A stretch of 64,000 bases of DNA from JBFXJF01 sp050175155 (GTDB lineage Bacteria; Bacillota; Bacilli; Tepidibacillales; Tepidibacillaceae). The stretch is taken from the NCBI GenBank assembly GCA_050175155.1, contig JBFXJF010000005.1:1-64000 (forward strand), given 5' to 3'. Positions within the stretch are counted from its first letter, which is position 1, and every line of letters begins with the position of its first letter. Positions 35,534-43,524 of this stretch are shown in pieces. A program made the translations under genes and the position numbers. The notes beneath the pieces were generated by a model. The model was not told the origin of the DNA. It saw nothing but the letters and a program-made list of their open reading frames with translations, and made no database searches.

Positions 35534-37303
35534 ATGAATAACAACTTTCATGAAGAAGATAAGCTAGGAAAAGCCTATGATTTACACATAATAAGACGCT
35601 TATTTAAATATGCAAAGCCTTACCGCTCTAAAATATTTTTTAGTACCTTCCTTGTATTAATAATTACTATTCTTGAATTGGCACAACCATATCTTATAAA
35701 AATAGCTATTGACGATTATATAAATGTAAGCAACGGCTCATTAAATTCATTATATATAATCGGAACAATCTACTTTGGAATACTTGTCGTTGTTTTTATT
35801 TTAAACTACATTCAAACATATATCTTACAATACGTTGGACAGAAGGTGATTTTCAATATTCGCCAACAGATATTCGAACACCTCCAGAGTTTATCACTAT
35901 CATTTTTTGATAAGAACCCCGTGGGTAGGTTAGTAACACGCGTAACTAATGATGCAGAGACACTAAATGATATGTATACAAATGTGTTAGTTAATTTAAT
36001 TAAAGACTTTTTCATAATAGTCGGTATAGTTGTAATTATGTTATTTCTAAATCTTAAATTGGCGCTATTAAGTTTTGTTTCTGTTCCTTTAATCTTAGTA
36101 AGTTCATTCTTTTACAGAAAAATTGCTAGAGAAGCTTTTCGACAGGTCCGAACAAAATTAGCTAAGATAAACGCAGCTATACATGAAAATATCTCGGGAA
36201 TGAAAATAGTTCATATTTTTAGTAGAGAAAAACAACAATTTGAGGAATTTGATGAAATAAATTTCTCTTATTACAAATCAAGTATGAAGGAATTAAAACT
36301 CGCTGCAATTTTTAGACCTTCAATGGACTTCATTTACTCTCTAACTTTAACATTTCTTTTATGGTTTGGTGGCCGAGATGTAATAGGTAATGCTTTAGAA
36401 CTTGGTACTTTATATGCTTTCGTTGACTATATTAGGCGTTTTTTTCAGCCCATTAATGATATTAGTGAAAAATATACAATAATGCAGTCAGCAATGGCTT
36501 CATCTGAGCGGATTTTTCAACTATTAGACCAAAAAGAAACAATTGAAAACATCAATAATACTGTAAACATTGATCAATTAAAGGGTGAAATTGAGTTCGA
36601 AAAAGTTTGGTTTGCTTATAAAGGTCAGGACTGGGTACTAAAAGACGTTAGTTTTAAAATTAAGCCAGCAGAACTAGTCGCCTTTGTTGGAGCTACGGGT
36701 GCAGGAAAAAGCTCAATTATTAATCTTTTAGGTAGATACTATGATGTCCAGAAGGGTTCAATAAAAATAGACGATATTGATATTAAAACAATGGACAAAC
36801 ATCAATTACGAAAAAAAATAGGTATTGTTTTGCAAGATGTTTTCCTATTTTCAGGGGACATAAGGTCAAACATAAGCTTAAATAACCCGGAAATTACTAA
36901 TGATTTAATTAAAAAAGTCTCTCATTATGTTAATGCTCATCAGTTTATCGAGAAAATGCCTAATAAATACAATGAGAAAGTTATGGAAAGAGGCTCGACC
37001 CTCTCACAGGGACAAAAACAATTACTTGCTTTCGCAAGAACATTGGCCTATGACCCATCTATATTAGTACTAGATGAAGCAACTGCAAATATTGATACAG
37101 AAACAGAATTATTAATTCAAGATGCTTTACAAAAAATAACGAAGAATAGAACAACAATTATGATCGCCCATCGTCTATCAACAATTCAACATGTTGATAA
37201 GATAATTGTATTGCATAAAGGGGAGATTCGAGAAATAGGAGACCACCAACAACTGCTTTCCCAAAAAGGTATCTACTACAACCTTTACCAACTACAATAT
37301 TAA
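35534..37303 (+). CDS. ABC exporter half-transporter (second of pair)
   Basis: About 589 residues from the ATG at 35534, behind AAGGATG. The exporter fold has six membrane helices (about 25-320). The ATPase domain has Walker A FVGATGAGKSS, signature TLSQGQKQLLAFARTL and Walker B ILVLDEATANIDTETE with the catalytic Glu. It lies 13 bp after the first half-transporter. The Asp/Glu difference at the catalytic position between the two marks an asymmetric heterodimer, typically a multidrug or lipid exporter. The substrate is unknown. Confidence 0.92.
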   Translation: MNNNFHEEDKLGKAYDLHIIRRLFKYAKPYRSKIFFSTFLVLIITILELAQPYLIKIAIDDYINVSNGSLNSLYIIGTIYFGILVVVFILNYIQTYILQYVGQKVIFNIRQQIFEHLQSLSLSFFDKNPVGRLVTRVTNDAETLNDMYTNVLVNLIKDFFIIVGIVVIMLFLNLKLALLSFVSVPLILVSSFFYRKIAREAFRQVRTKLAKINAAIHENISGMKIVHIFSREKQQFEEFDEINFSYYKSSMKELKLAAIFRPSMDFIYSLTLTFLLWFGGRDVIGNALELGTLYAFVDYIRRFFQPINDISEKYTIMQSAMASSERIFQLLDQKETIENINNTVNIDQLKGEIEFEKVWFAYKGQDWVLKDVSFKIKPAELVAFVGATGAGKSSIINLLGRYYDVQKGSIKIDDIDIKTMDKHQLRKKIGIVLQDVFLFSGDIRSNISLNNPEITNDLIKKVSHYVNAHQFIEKMPNKYNEKVMERGSTLSQGQKQLLAFARTLAYDPSILVLDEATANIDTETELLIQDALQKITKNRTTIMIAHRLSTIQHVDKIIVLHKGEIREIGDHQQLLSQKGIYYNLYQLQY

Positions 37304-37372
37304 GACTTAATTGTAACATTTGATCCATCTAGACCATAGACTATATAAAATAAAGCCTAGGGGGTCGAATGT

Positions 37373-37831
37373 GTGTACGATTGCTATGATTATAATCAAC
37401 CAATAGATTGGAGAATGTATAGATTTAAAAATTACCCAAAATTCTTAGAAGACCTAAAAACAGCAATTGCAGATGAGAAGTCAGCAGTTGAGTTTTATGA
37501 TCAATTGTATGAAATTGCTCCTACTGAAATAGCTAAGTTTAGTCTAAAAACTGCTAGAGATGACGAAATGGAACATTATAAAAAACTAAGAGGCTTATTC
37601 CGTTACTTAACTGGGAAAAATCCAAATGTGCAAACTAAAAAAGAAACTTTCGCGCATTTTTATGATGGCTTGCAAAAGGCTTTTCTTGACGAGGTAAGGG
37701 CTTACGAATTTTACAAGGAGATGTATCTAGATACTAATTGTCAGGCTATTCGTGATATTATCTATTCTATTCAACACGACGAGATGGAACATGCAAGCTT
37801 ATTTAATTGGACTTACACAGAAATAAAATAA
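37373..37831 (+). CDS. Ferritin-like (rubrerythrin-fold) protein
   Basis: A 152-residue protein with a GTG start behind AGGGGG. Two helix pairs carry the di-iron ligands: DEKSAVEFYDQLYE and DDEMEHYKK, then DEVRAYEFYKEMYLD and HDEMEHASL. The ExxH signatures at about residues 64 and 140 are characteristic. No rubredoxin domain is fused. Proteins of this kind serve in peroxide or iron handling, and related ones are spore-associated in clostridia. It is downstream of the ABC exporter pair, 70 bp away. Confidence 0.8.
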   Translation: MYDCYDYNQPIDWRMYRFKNYPKFLEDLKTAIADEKSAVEFYDQLYEIAPTEIAKFSLKTARDDEMEHYKKLRGLFRYLTGKNPNVQTKKETFAHFYDGLQKAFLDEVRAYEFYKEMYLDTNCQAIRDIIYSIQHDEMEHASLFNWTYTEIK

Positions 37832-37911
37832 GTAAATTACCGATTAAAAAAATATGCTGACGGACATAATAATAGGGCTAAAATCTCAAATCATGAGGAG
37901 GACAAATTATT

Positions 37912-38169
37912 ATGGAGAAAAAAGAGTTTAGAGATAATGAAGGCCCTAGTAAGGTTTCCAAGGTAAACAAAACCCAAGAAGAATGGCACACAAATACAAG
38001 TGACGATGAAGAATCTTTTGTTAATGAACTCGACACATTCGAAGATGAAGAATATTTTAATGAAGTTAAAGAGTTCGACGAGGTTAATGATATTAAAGAT
38101 TTTGATGATTTAGAGGACGTTGATGACGTCACAGATGCTGCTTATAGTAATGAAAGAAAAAGAGACTAA
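37912..38169 (+). CDS. Small highly acidic protein
   Basis: An 85-residue protein with a very strong ribosome site (GAGGAGG 9 nt before the ATG) and a strong terminator directly after it. About a third of residues are Asp or Glu, with runs such as DDEESFVNELDTFEDEEYF and DFDDLEDVDDVTD, and it ends in a basic ERKRD. There is no signal or membrane segment, so it is probably disordered. I do not recognise a family. The signals show that it is expressed; its role is unknown. Confidence 0.7.
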   Translation: MEKKEFRDNEGPSKVSKVNKTQEEWHTNTSDDEESFVNELDTFEDEEYFNEVKEFDEVNDIKDFDDLEDVDDVTDAAYSNERKRD

Positions 38170-38176
38170 ACAGTTT

Positions 38177-38205
38177 AAGGTCGGATTAATCCGACCTTTT
38201 TCCTT
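38177..38205. terminator. Bidirectional terminator
   Basis: AAGGTCGGAT and ATCCGACCTTTTT form a strong stem between the acidic-protein gene and the convergent DUF456 gene. Confidence 0.9.
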
Positions 38206-38685
38206 TTAAAACAATACTTTCAAAATAAAAATAGTAATCATTAAAATATAGATTAGCCCCTTAATAATGCTACTCCCTAGCAACCCTACTATTGAAGCTA
38301 ACCCGATTTTTAATGAGTTTCTTATTGTTGCCCCATTTACAGCCTCAGCTATTACAACAAGAGTAAATGGACCTACTATAATGCCTAATGGCCCAAGCAG
38401 TATCGGTCCCAAAATTATCCCTATTATAACAGCCCATTTACTAACTTTTGAACCTCCCCATTTATTTACAAAGGATACGCTAGCAACGTAATCAATAATA
38501 AAAGACAGGCCTGTTAATAAAATAAGTGAAACCCAAAAACCCCATCCAACTATAGGTTCTATGCCAAAGTAATAAATAATTACCCCTAACCAAATTAATG
38601 GCGCCCCAGGTATTATTGGCAAAACTATACCAATAAAGCTAGACATAAAGAGAAAAATTATAGTTACCCAAATTAAAATATCCAT
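38206..38685 (-). CDS. DUF456 membrane protein
   Basis: A 159-residue membrane protein with about five helices, rich in Gly, Ile and Leu. The conserved GIVLPIIPGAPLIWLG at the N-terminus, the central RWGGSKVSKWAVIIG-like segment (here KWGGSKVSKWAVIIG) and GPILLGPLGIIVGPF are the signature of DUF456. The function of the family is unknown. The gene is monocistronic, between two bidirectional-terminator contexts. Confidence 0.9.
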   Translation of the reverse strand: MDILIWVTIIFLFMSSFIGIVLPIIPGAPLIWLGVIIYYFGIEPIVGWGFWVSLILLTGLSFIIDYVASVSFVNKWGGSKVSKWAVIIGIILGPILLGPLGIIVGPFTLVVIAEAVNGATIRNSLKIGLASIVGLLGSSIIKGLIYILMITIFILKVLF

Positions 38686-38807
38686 TATATCCCTCCAATT
38701 AATGGCGTCACATATATTAAATATTTTACCAAATTATTATTTTAGAGTATAGAGCCCTACTATTGGTTACAATATTATTAATAATTATTGTATAGGAGGT
38801 TAACTTA

Positions 38808-39011
38808 ATGCAACAAGGTACTGTGAAATGGTTCAATGCAGATAAAGGTTATGGATTTCTTCAAGCTGAAGACGGAAATGATATCTTCATTCATTTTTCT
38901 GCTATTCAAAGTGAAGGTTATAAAAGCCTTGACGAAGGCGACAAAGTCGAATTCGATATTGTTGATAGTGATCGCGGCCCTCAGGCTTCTAACGTAAAAG
39001 TACTTTCATAG
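38808..39011 (+). CDS. Cold-shock protein
   Basis: A 67-residue single-stranded nucleic acid-binding protein. The RNP1 motif KGYGFL and RNP2 motif DIFIHF of the cold-shock domain are present, so it should act as an RNA chaperone. TAGGAGG precedes the ATG. The 5' region is only about 120 bp, with no obvious long cold-shock leader. It is monocistronic, with a terminator following. Confidence 0.96.
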   Translation: MQQGTVKWFNADKGYGFLQAEDGNDIFIHFSAIQSEGYKSLDEGDKVEFDIVDSDRGPQASNVKVLS

Positions 39012-39038
39012 TTGTCAAAATTATATAGTTTAACACAT

Positions 39039-39063
39039 AGGGACTGACCTAAGGTCAGTCCCT
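39039..39063. terminator. Bidirectional terminator after the cold-shock gene
   Basis: AGGGACTGACCT and AGGTCAGTCCCT form a perfect 12-bp stem between convergent genes. No clear T-run follows on the plus strand. Confidence 0.75.
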
Positions 39064-39071
39064 CAAAATTT

Positions 39072-39923
39072 CTAATTGTCGCTTCCAGTATTAATTATTG
39101 GTTGAGCTCCTCTATCTGAAACTATAGCAACCATCAGATTATTAATCATTTGGACTTTTCTCTCTTCATTTAGCGAAACTACTCCATCTTTTTCTAAACG
39201 CTCTATAGCCATTTGAGCCATTCCTACCGCACCTTCAACAATCATTGATCTAGCAGATATTATTGCAGAAGCTTGTTGACGTTGTAGCATTGCACTAGCA
39301 ATCTCAGTAGAATATGCAAGGTGAGTCAAGCGAGCTTCGATAACCAAAACACCGGCTGAATCTAATCTTTCTTGTAATTCCCTTGTAAGTTCGTTAGCAA
39401 CTTCTGCTGAATTACCTCTTAGGGATATACCTTCATCCACGAAATTATCATATGGATATTTTGTAGCCACATGTCTAAGTGCTGTCTCACTTTGAATTTC
39501 TACAAATTCTTCATAATTATCAACATCAAAAGTCGCTTTTGCAGAATCAACAACTTTAAAAACAACTACCGCAGCTATTTCAATAGGGTTTCCTTCTACG
39601 TCATTAACTTTTAACTTTGTGCTATTAAAGTTTCTAATTCTTAAAGAAATCTTTTTTCTTTGTGAAAATGGTATTGTCATGTGCATACCACTTCCCCTAA
39701 TTACACCCATATATTTACCGAAGAACACAACTATTCCCGCTTGATTAGGTTGAATAATAGTCAAACCACTAAATAAAATAGAACCAAAAGTTATTATTAA
39801 TACGCCTGTTACAACGGATGTATTTGACCCTAGAGCTAATAAGTAAATACCTATAAAAATAATCAAAAATGAAAGCAAAATTCCCAAGAAGCCATTTGTT
39901 CTCCAAACCTTTCGTTCTTCCAC
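39072..39923 (-). CDS. SPFH/band 7 membrane protein
   Basis: A 283-residue protein with two N-terminal hydrophobic segments (about 10-30 and 35-55) and a band 7 domain (about 60-230). The motifs RIRNFNSTKLKVNDVEGNPIEI and ELQERLDSAGVLVIEARLTHLAYS are typical. The GTG start has AAGGAGG 7 nt upstream. Members scaffold membrane microdomains and often pair with proteases or stress systems; here no NfeD or protease gene is adjacent. The exact role is unknown. Confidence 0.9.
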   Translation of the reverse strand: MEERKVWRTNGFLGILLSFLIIFIGIYLLALGSNTSVVTGVLIITFGSILFSGLTIIQPNQAGIVVFFGKYMGVIRGSGMHMTIPFSQRKKISLRIRNFNSTKLKVNDVEGNPIEIAAVVVFKVVDSAKATFDVDNYEEFVEIQSETALRHVATKYPYDNFVDEGISLRGNSAEVANELTRELQERLDSAGVLVIEARLTHLAYSTEIASAMLQRQQASAIISARSMIVEGAVGMAQMAIERLEKDGVVSLNEERKVQMINNLMVAIVSDRGAQPIINTGSDN

Positions 39924-40107
39924 GTTAAAACCTCCTTATATTAAAATAGGACAAAATATCTACTATATTATTATTATCATAAATCGCCATAAATGTATAT
40001 TTTCTTAAAGTAATTTAGGTCTTGTGTCTAAGGAATTGATGTTTGTATTTTAATTCACTTATGTTATCATTATTTATGGTCAATAATTTAGAATATAGGT
40101 GATATTA

Positions 40108-41652
40108 TTGAGTAATTATTATGATGTTATTATTGTCGGAGCTGGACCAGCCGGAATATATTCCAGCTATGAATTAACTAAAATCAACCCTTCCTTGAAA
40201 ATACTACTTATCGACAAAGGTCAGGATATCTCTAAAAGAACTTGTCCAATCAGTACGGGAATACTCACTGAATGCCCAACAAATAACAAATTTGAGTACC
40301 AAAGTTGTTATCCAACCTGTGCATTAACTGGTGGTTGGGGTGGTTCTGGCGCTTATTCAGATGGTAAGTTTAACATTACTACTGATTTTGGTGGTTGGAT
40401 GGGGGATTATATCGATAAAACAGAATTATTGAATTTAATTGAATATGTAGATGATATTAACCTTTCTTTAGGTGCTACTGAAGAAATTCATGGAAGTCTT
40501 GAAGTAATAGAATCTATCAAGGAACTTGAAGAAGAGATCGACAATGCTGAAATATTAATCAGTGAAAAACCAACATCTGAGCTAAAAAAAGAATTAAAGA
40601 AATTAAAGAAACTACATCACTCTTTAAGTAAAATATATGAAATTGAACAGCGAGCTACTTCTGTCGGAATGAAACTTTTAAAAGCGAAGGTTCGTCACAT
40701 TGGTACAGACGAAAATCGTAAGTTATTAGCAAAATTATATGATTATCTAAAGGATAAAATAGAAATTGTACTCTGTACAAAAGTAAAAGATATTATTGTG
40801 GATAATCAGAAAATAAAGGGTATTATTTTAGACAATAATGAAGAAATTTTTGCTAGCTATGTATATATCACACCTGGAAGAGACGGTTGTGAATGGTTAG
40901 CTAAAATTTTAACTAAACAAAATCTTACGCTAATAAACAATCAAGTTGACATAGGCGTTCGTGTTGAGGTGCCAAATACTGTTATGGCAGATATAAATGA
41001 GTATTTGTATGAAGCTAAATTTATATATGATGCACCTACATATAATAATACTGTCCGAACCTTTTGTTCTAATCCTTCAGGTCGCGTTGTTATTGAAAAC
41101 CATAGTGGAATTATGACTGTCAATGGTCACGCTTATAAAAATGATGTTAAAAAGCAATTTAACACAAACCTGGCATTATTAGTTTCACACAATTTTACAG
41201 AACCATTTAATGAACCAATTCAATATGCCAAATATATCTCAAAATTGGCAAACATGTTGAGTAATGGCAATGTAATTGTTCAAAGATATGGAGACTTAAT
41301 CAAGGGTAGACGTTCAACGGATAAAAGAATTAATAAAGGTTTTGTAGAACCAACTTTAAAAACTGCTGTTCCCGGTGATTTAGCCTTAGTACTTCCTCAC
41401 CGTACTATAACTTGTATAATTGAGATGATTGAAGCTCTTGGCAAAATTTCTCCAGGATTCGCAAGTAAACATACCCTACTTTATGGTGTAGAAGCTAAGT
41501 TTTACTCTGCCAAGCCACTACTTAGCAATACATTTGAAACCAATATTAAAGGACTTTATGTAGGTGGGGATGGTGCTGGTGTTACGCGAGGATTAGCCCA
41601 AGCAAGTGCTTGTGGAGTTGTTGTAGCACGTGATATATGTTCCAAATATTAG
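40108..41652 (+). CDS. FAD-dependent oxidoreductase (FAD-dependent protein with C-terminal domain)
   Basis: About 514 residues. I prefer the TTG at 40108, because AGGTGA lies just upstream; a GTG at 40099 is within that site. The N-terminal dinucleotide fold VIIVGAGPAGIYSSYEL binds FAD, and the C-terminal GLYVGGDGAGVTRGLAQASACGVVVA closes the site. Between them are CPISTGILTECP and AYSDGKFNITTDFGG, and a helical insert of about 60 residues (about 140-200). It belongs to the NAD(FAD)-utilising dehydrogenase group of unknown substrate. It lies 36 bp upstream of proS, perhaps co-transcribed. Confidence 0.85.
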   Translation: MSNYYDVIIVGAGPAGIYSSYELTKINPSLKILLIDKGQDISKRTCPISTGILTECPTNNKFEYQSCYPTCALTGGWGGSGAYSDGKFNITTDFGGWMGDYIDKTELLNLIEYVDDINLSLGATEEIHGSLEVIESIKELEEEIDNAEILISEKPTSELKKELKKLKKLHHSLSKIYEIEQRATSVGMKLLKAKVRHIGTDENRKLLAKLYDYLKDKIEIVLCTKVKDIIVDNQKIKGIILDNNEEIFASYVYITPGRDGCEWLAKILTKQNLTLINNQVDIGVRVEVPNTVMADINEYLYEAKFIYDAPTYNNTVRTFCSNPSGRVVIENHSGIMTVNGHAYKNDVKKQFNTNLALLVSHNFTEPFNEPIQYAKYISKLANMLSNGNVIVQRYGDLIKGRRSTDKRINKGFVEPTLKTAVPGDLALVLPHRTITCIIEMIEALGKISPGFASKHTLLYGVEAKFYSAKPLLSNTFETNIKGLYVGGDGAGVTRGLAQASACGVVVARDICSKY

Positions 41653-41688
41653 GTTTATAAGATAATTTTATATAATGGAGTGAAAAAA

Positions 41689-43131
41689 ATGGAAGAAAAG
41701 AAGTTTGTTAAAGAGATTCAAAATATGGAGGAGAATTATTCCCGTTGGTATCTAGACATTGTAAAGAAAGCTGACTTAATGGATTATGGTCCTGTAAAAG
41801 GAACAATTATATTCAAGCCATACGGTTATGCGATTTGGGAAAATATTCAAAAAGATTTAGACAGACGATTTAAAGAGACAGGACATGAAAATGCTTACTT
41901 TCCTTTATTAATACCTGAATCATTTTTGCAAAAAGAGATGAACCATGTAGAAGGTTTTGCTCCTGAGGTTGCTTGGGTTACACAGGGAGGTAACGAAATA
42001 TTAGAAGAACGTTTGGTTATACGGCCAACTTCTGAGACAATAATCTGCTCAATGATGAGTCAATGGATTCATTCATACAGGGACTTACCTTTAAAGTTAA
42101 ATCAATGGGCAAATGTTATACGTTGGGAAAAATCAACAAAACCTTTTTTGCGCACTTCTGAATTTTTATGGCAAGAAGGACACACTGCTCATGCAACAAA
42201 AGAAGATGCCGAGGAAGAAACTTTGACAATGTTAAATGTTTATAAGTCTTTTGTAGAAGAGTTTCTGGCTATGCCTGTCTTGACTGGTAAAAAAACTGAA
42301 AATGAAAAGTTTGCTGGGGCGGTTCATACATACTGTATTGAAGGTTTAATGAGTGATGGAAAAGCATTACAAGCTGGAACATCCCACAACCTCGGACAAA
42401 ATTTTTCTAAGGTATTCGACATTAAATATTCTGATCAGAATAATCTGCTACAATACGTTTATCAAACCTCTTGGGGGGTCTCTACGCGTTTAATAGGTGG
42501 TTTAATTATGACACATAGTGACGATAGAGGTTTAGCACTACCACCTAAGGTTGCACCAATCCAGGTTGTAATAATTCCTATTATCCGCAAAGATAAAGAA
42601 GCTGTTATCGCTAAAGTTGAGCAAATTGCAGAACAACTAAAAAAAATCAATATTCGTGTTAAAATAGACGATCGAGAAGAAATGACTCCGGGTTGGAAAT
42701 ACAATGAATATGAAATGCGTGGAGTGCCTATTAGAATCGAGCTTGGTCCAAAAGATATGGAAAAAGAACAATTTGTTTTAGTGAGAAGAGATACGGGAGA
42801 AAAAGAATTCTTACCTCTTAATCAAATAGAAAGTATTATTCCCGAAAAACTTAACGAAATACAGAATAATATGTTTAATAAAGCAAAACAATTTATGAAT
42901 TCTCGTTCATATCAAGCTGATACTATCGAACAAATAAAGGAACAATTGTTAATTAACAAGGGATTTATCTACAGTTGGTGGTGTGAGGATATTAATTGCT
43001 TAGATAAGATCAAAGAAGAGACTGGTGCAACAGCAAGACTAGTACCTTTTGAACAACGTTCAGGAAGCGGTAAGTGTGTCTGTTGTGGAAAAGATTGTAA
43101 TACCACGGTAATATTTGCAAGAGCCTATTAA
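41689..43131 (+). CDS. proS: Prolyl-tRNA synthetase, archaeal/eukaryotic type
   Basis: About 480 residues from the ATG at 41689, with GGAG 8 nt upstream. Class II motifs are present: VIRWEKSTKPFLRTSEFLWQEGHTAHAT (motif 2) and GGLIMTHSDDRGLALPP (motif 3). It lacks the large editing insertion of the usual bacterial ProRS and has the C-terminal zinc-binding extension seen in the type 3 enzyme (about 400-480, with CVCCGKDC and a final ARAY). It charges tRNA-Pro. No T-box is present in the 36 bp before it. Confidence 0.95.
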   Translation: MEEKKFVKEIQNMEENYSRWYLDIVKKADLMDYGPVKGTIIFKPYGYAIWENIQKDLDRRFKETGHENAYFPLLIPESFLQKEMNHVEGFAPEVAWVTQGGNEILEERLVIRPTSETIICSMMSQWIHSYRDLPLKLNQWANVIRWEKSTKPFLRTSEFLWQEGHTAHATKEDAEEETLTMLNVYKSFVEEFLAMPVLTGKKTENEKFAGAVHTYCIEGLMSDGKALQAGTSHNLGQNFSKVFDIKYSDQNNLLQYVYQTSWGVSTRLIGGLIMTHSDDRGLALPPKVAPIQVVIIPIIRKDKEAVIAKVEQIAEQLKKINIRVKIDDREEMTPGWKYNEYEMRGVPIRIELGPKDMEKEQFVLVRRDTGEKEFLPLNQIESIIPEKLNEIQNNMFNKAKQFMNSRSYQADTIEQIKEQLLINKGFIYSWWCEDINCLDKIKEETGATARLVPFEQRSGSGKCVCCGKDCNTTVIFARAY

Positions 43132-43137
43132 TTATAA

Positions 43138-43185
43138 GATCCCTTTCTTCCAACTAATTATGGGAGATAGGGATCAGTTTTTTTT
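43138..43185 (+). terminator. proS terminator
   Basis: GATCCCT (43138-43144) and AGGGATC (43169-43175) pair around an inner TCTTCC/GGGAGA stem, followed by TTTTTTTT. Confidence 0.85.
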
Positions 43186-43320
43186 AAAAAAAAATAAAAA
43201 AAACCGTAAATCCATTTCAGATTTACGGCACATTAAAAATAATCTCTCACCAAACATTGTTTGGTGAATTAATAATACCATTCTCACGCCGACTTGTGAA
43301 TATCTTTTTTTTAAATATTG
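43186..43320 (-). other. Minus-strand terminator and hairpin cluster, possible small RNA
   Basis: On the minus strand CCGTAAATC/GATTTACGG (43204-43228) forms a perfect 9-bp stem followed by 18 bases that are almost all T (43186-43203), a strong intrinsic terminator. No annotated gene reads toward it. Upstream of it on that strand lie the 8-bp hairpin CACCAAAC/GTTTGGTG (43248-43266) and an imperfect GTGA/TCAC stem near 43283-43300. A small RNA reading right to left and ending at 43186 would explain this. A minus-strand promoter is not obvious in the AT-rich DNA to the right. Confidence 0.45.
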
Positions 43321-43442
43321 CATTTTTTTTTGAAATTTTTAATATCTTTCAGATATAAATTCTTAATAAACCTTGTATTACCGCCATTTTTATTGCTTTT
43401 TTAAATTGTATTAAAATATTTGCAATTGTCCCTTAATTTGCC

Positions 43443-43492
43443 TTTACTATTGAATTATTAGAGATTATATGTAAAGATATTTATATGTTTAC
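43443..43492 (+). promoter_or_regulatory. nadB promoter with dyad operator
   Basis: TTTACT (43443-43448) and TTATAT (43465-43470), spaced 16 bp, form a plausible promoter. Directly after the -10 lies an imperfect dyad of 22 bp (43471-43492, outer arms GTAAA and TTTAC, 9 of 11 positions symmetrical) that would cover the start site. A NAD-biosynthesis repressor such as NiaR would be the natural candidate; that is inference. The rest of 43229-43442 is AT-rich and holds no gene. Confidence 0.5.
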
Positions 43493-43524
43493 CTTGTGCA
43501 GTCTTCAGAAGGAGGCTAAAAAAA

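Noticed and set aside
37373..37831. CotJC manganese catalase
   Set aside because: The protein is too short and has the rubrerythrin-type double ExxH pattern rather than the CotJC sequence.
37878..38132. A Ser-rich frame opposite the small acidic protein
   Set aside because: Ser-rich composition is the mirror of Asp/Glu codons, and the plus-strand gene has the ribosome site and terminator.
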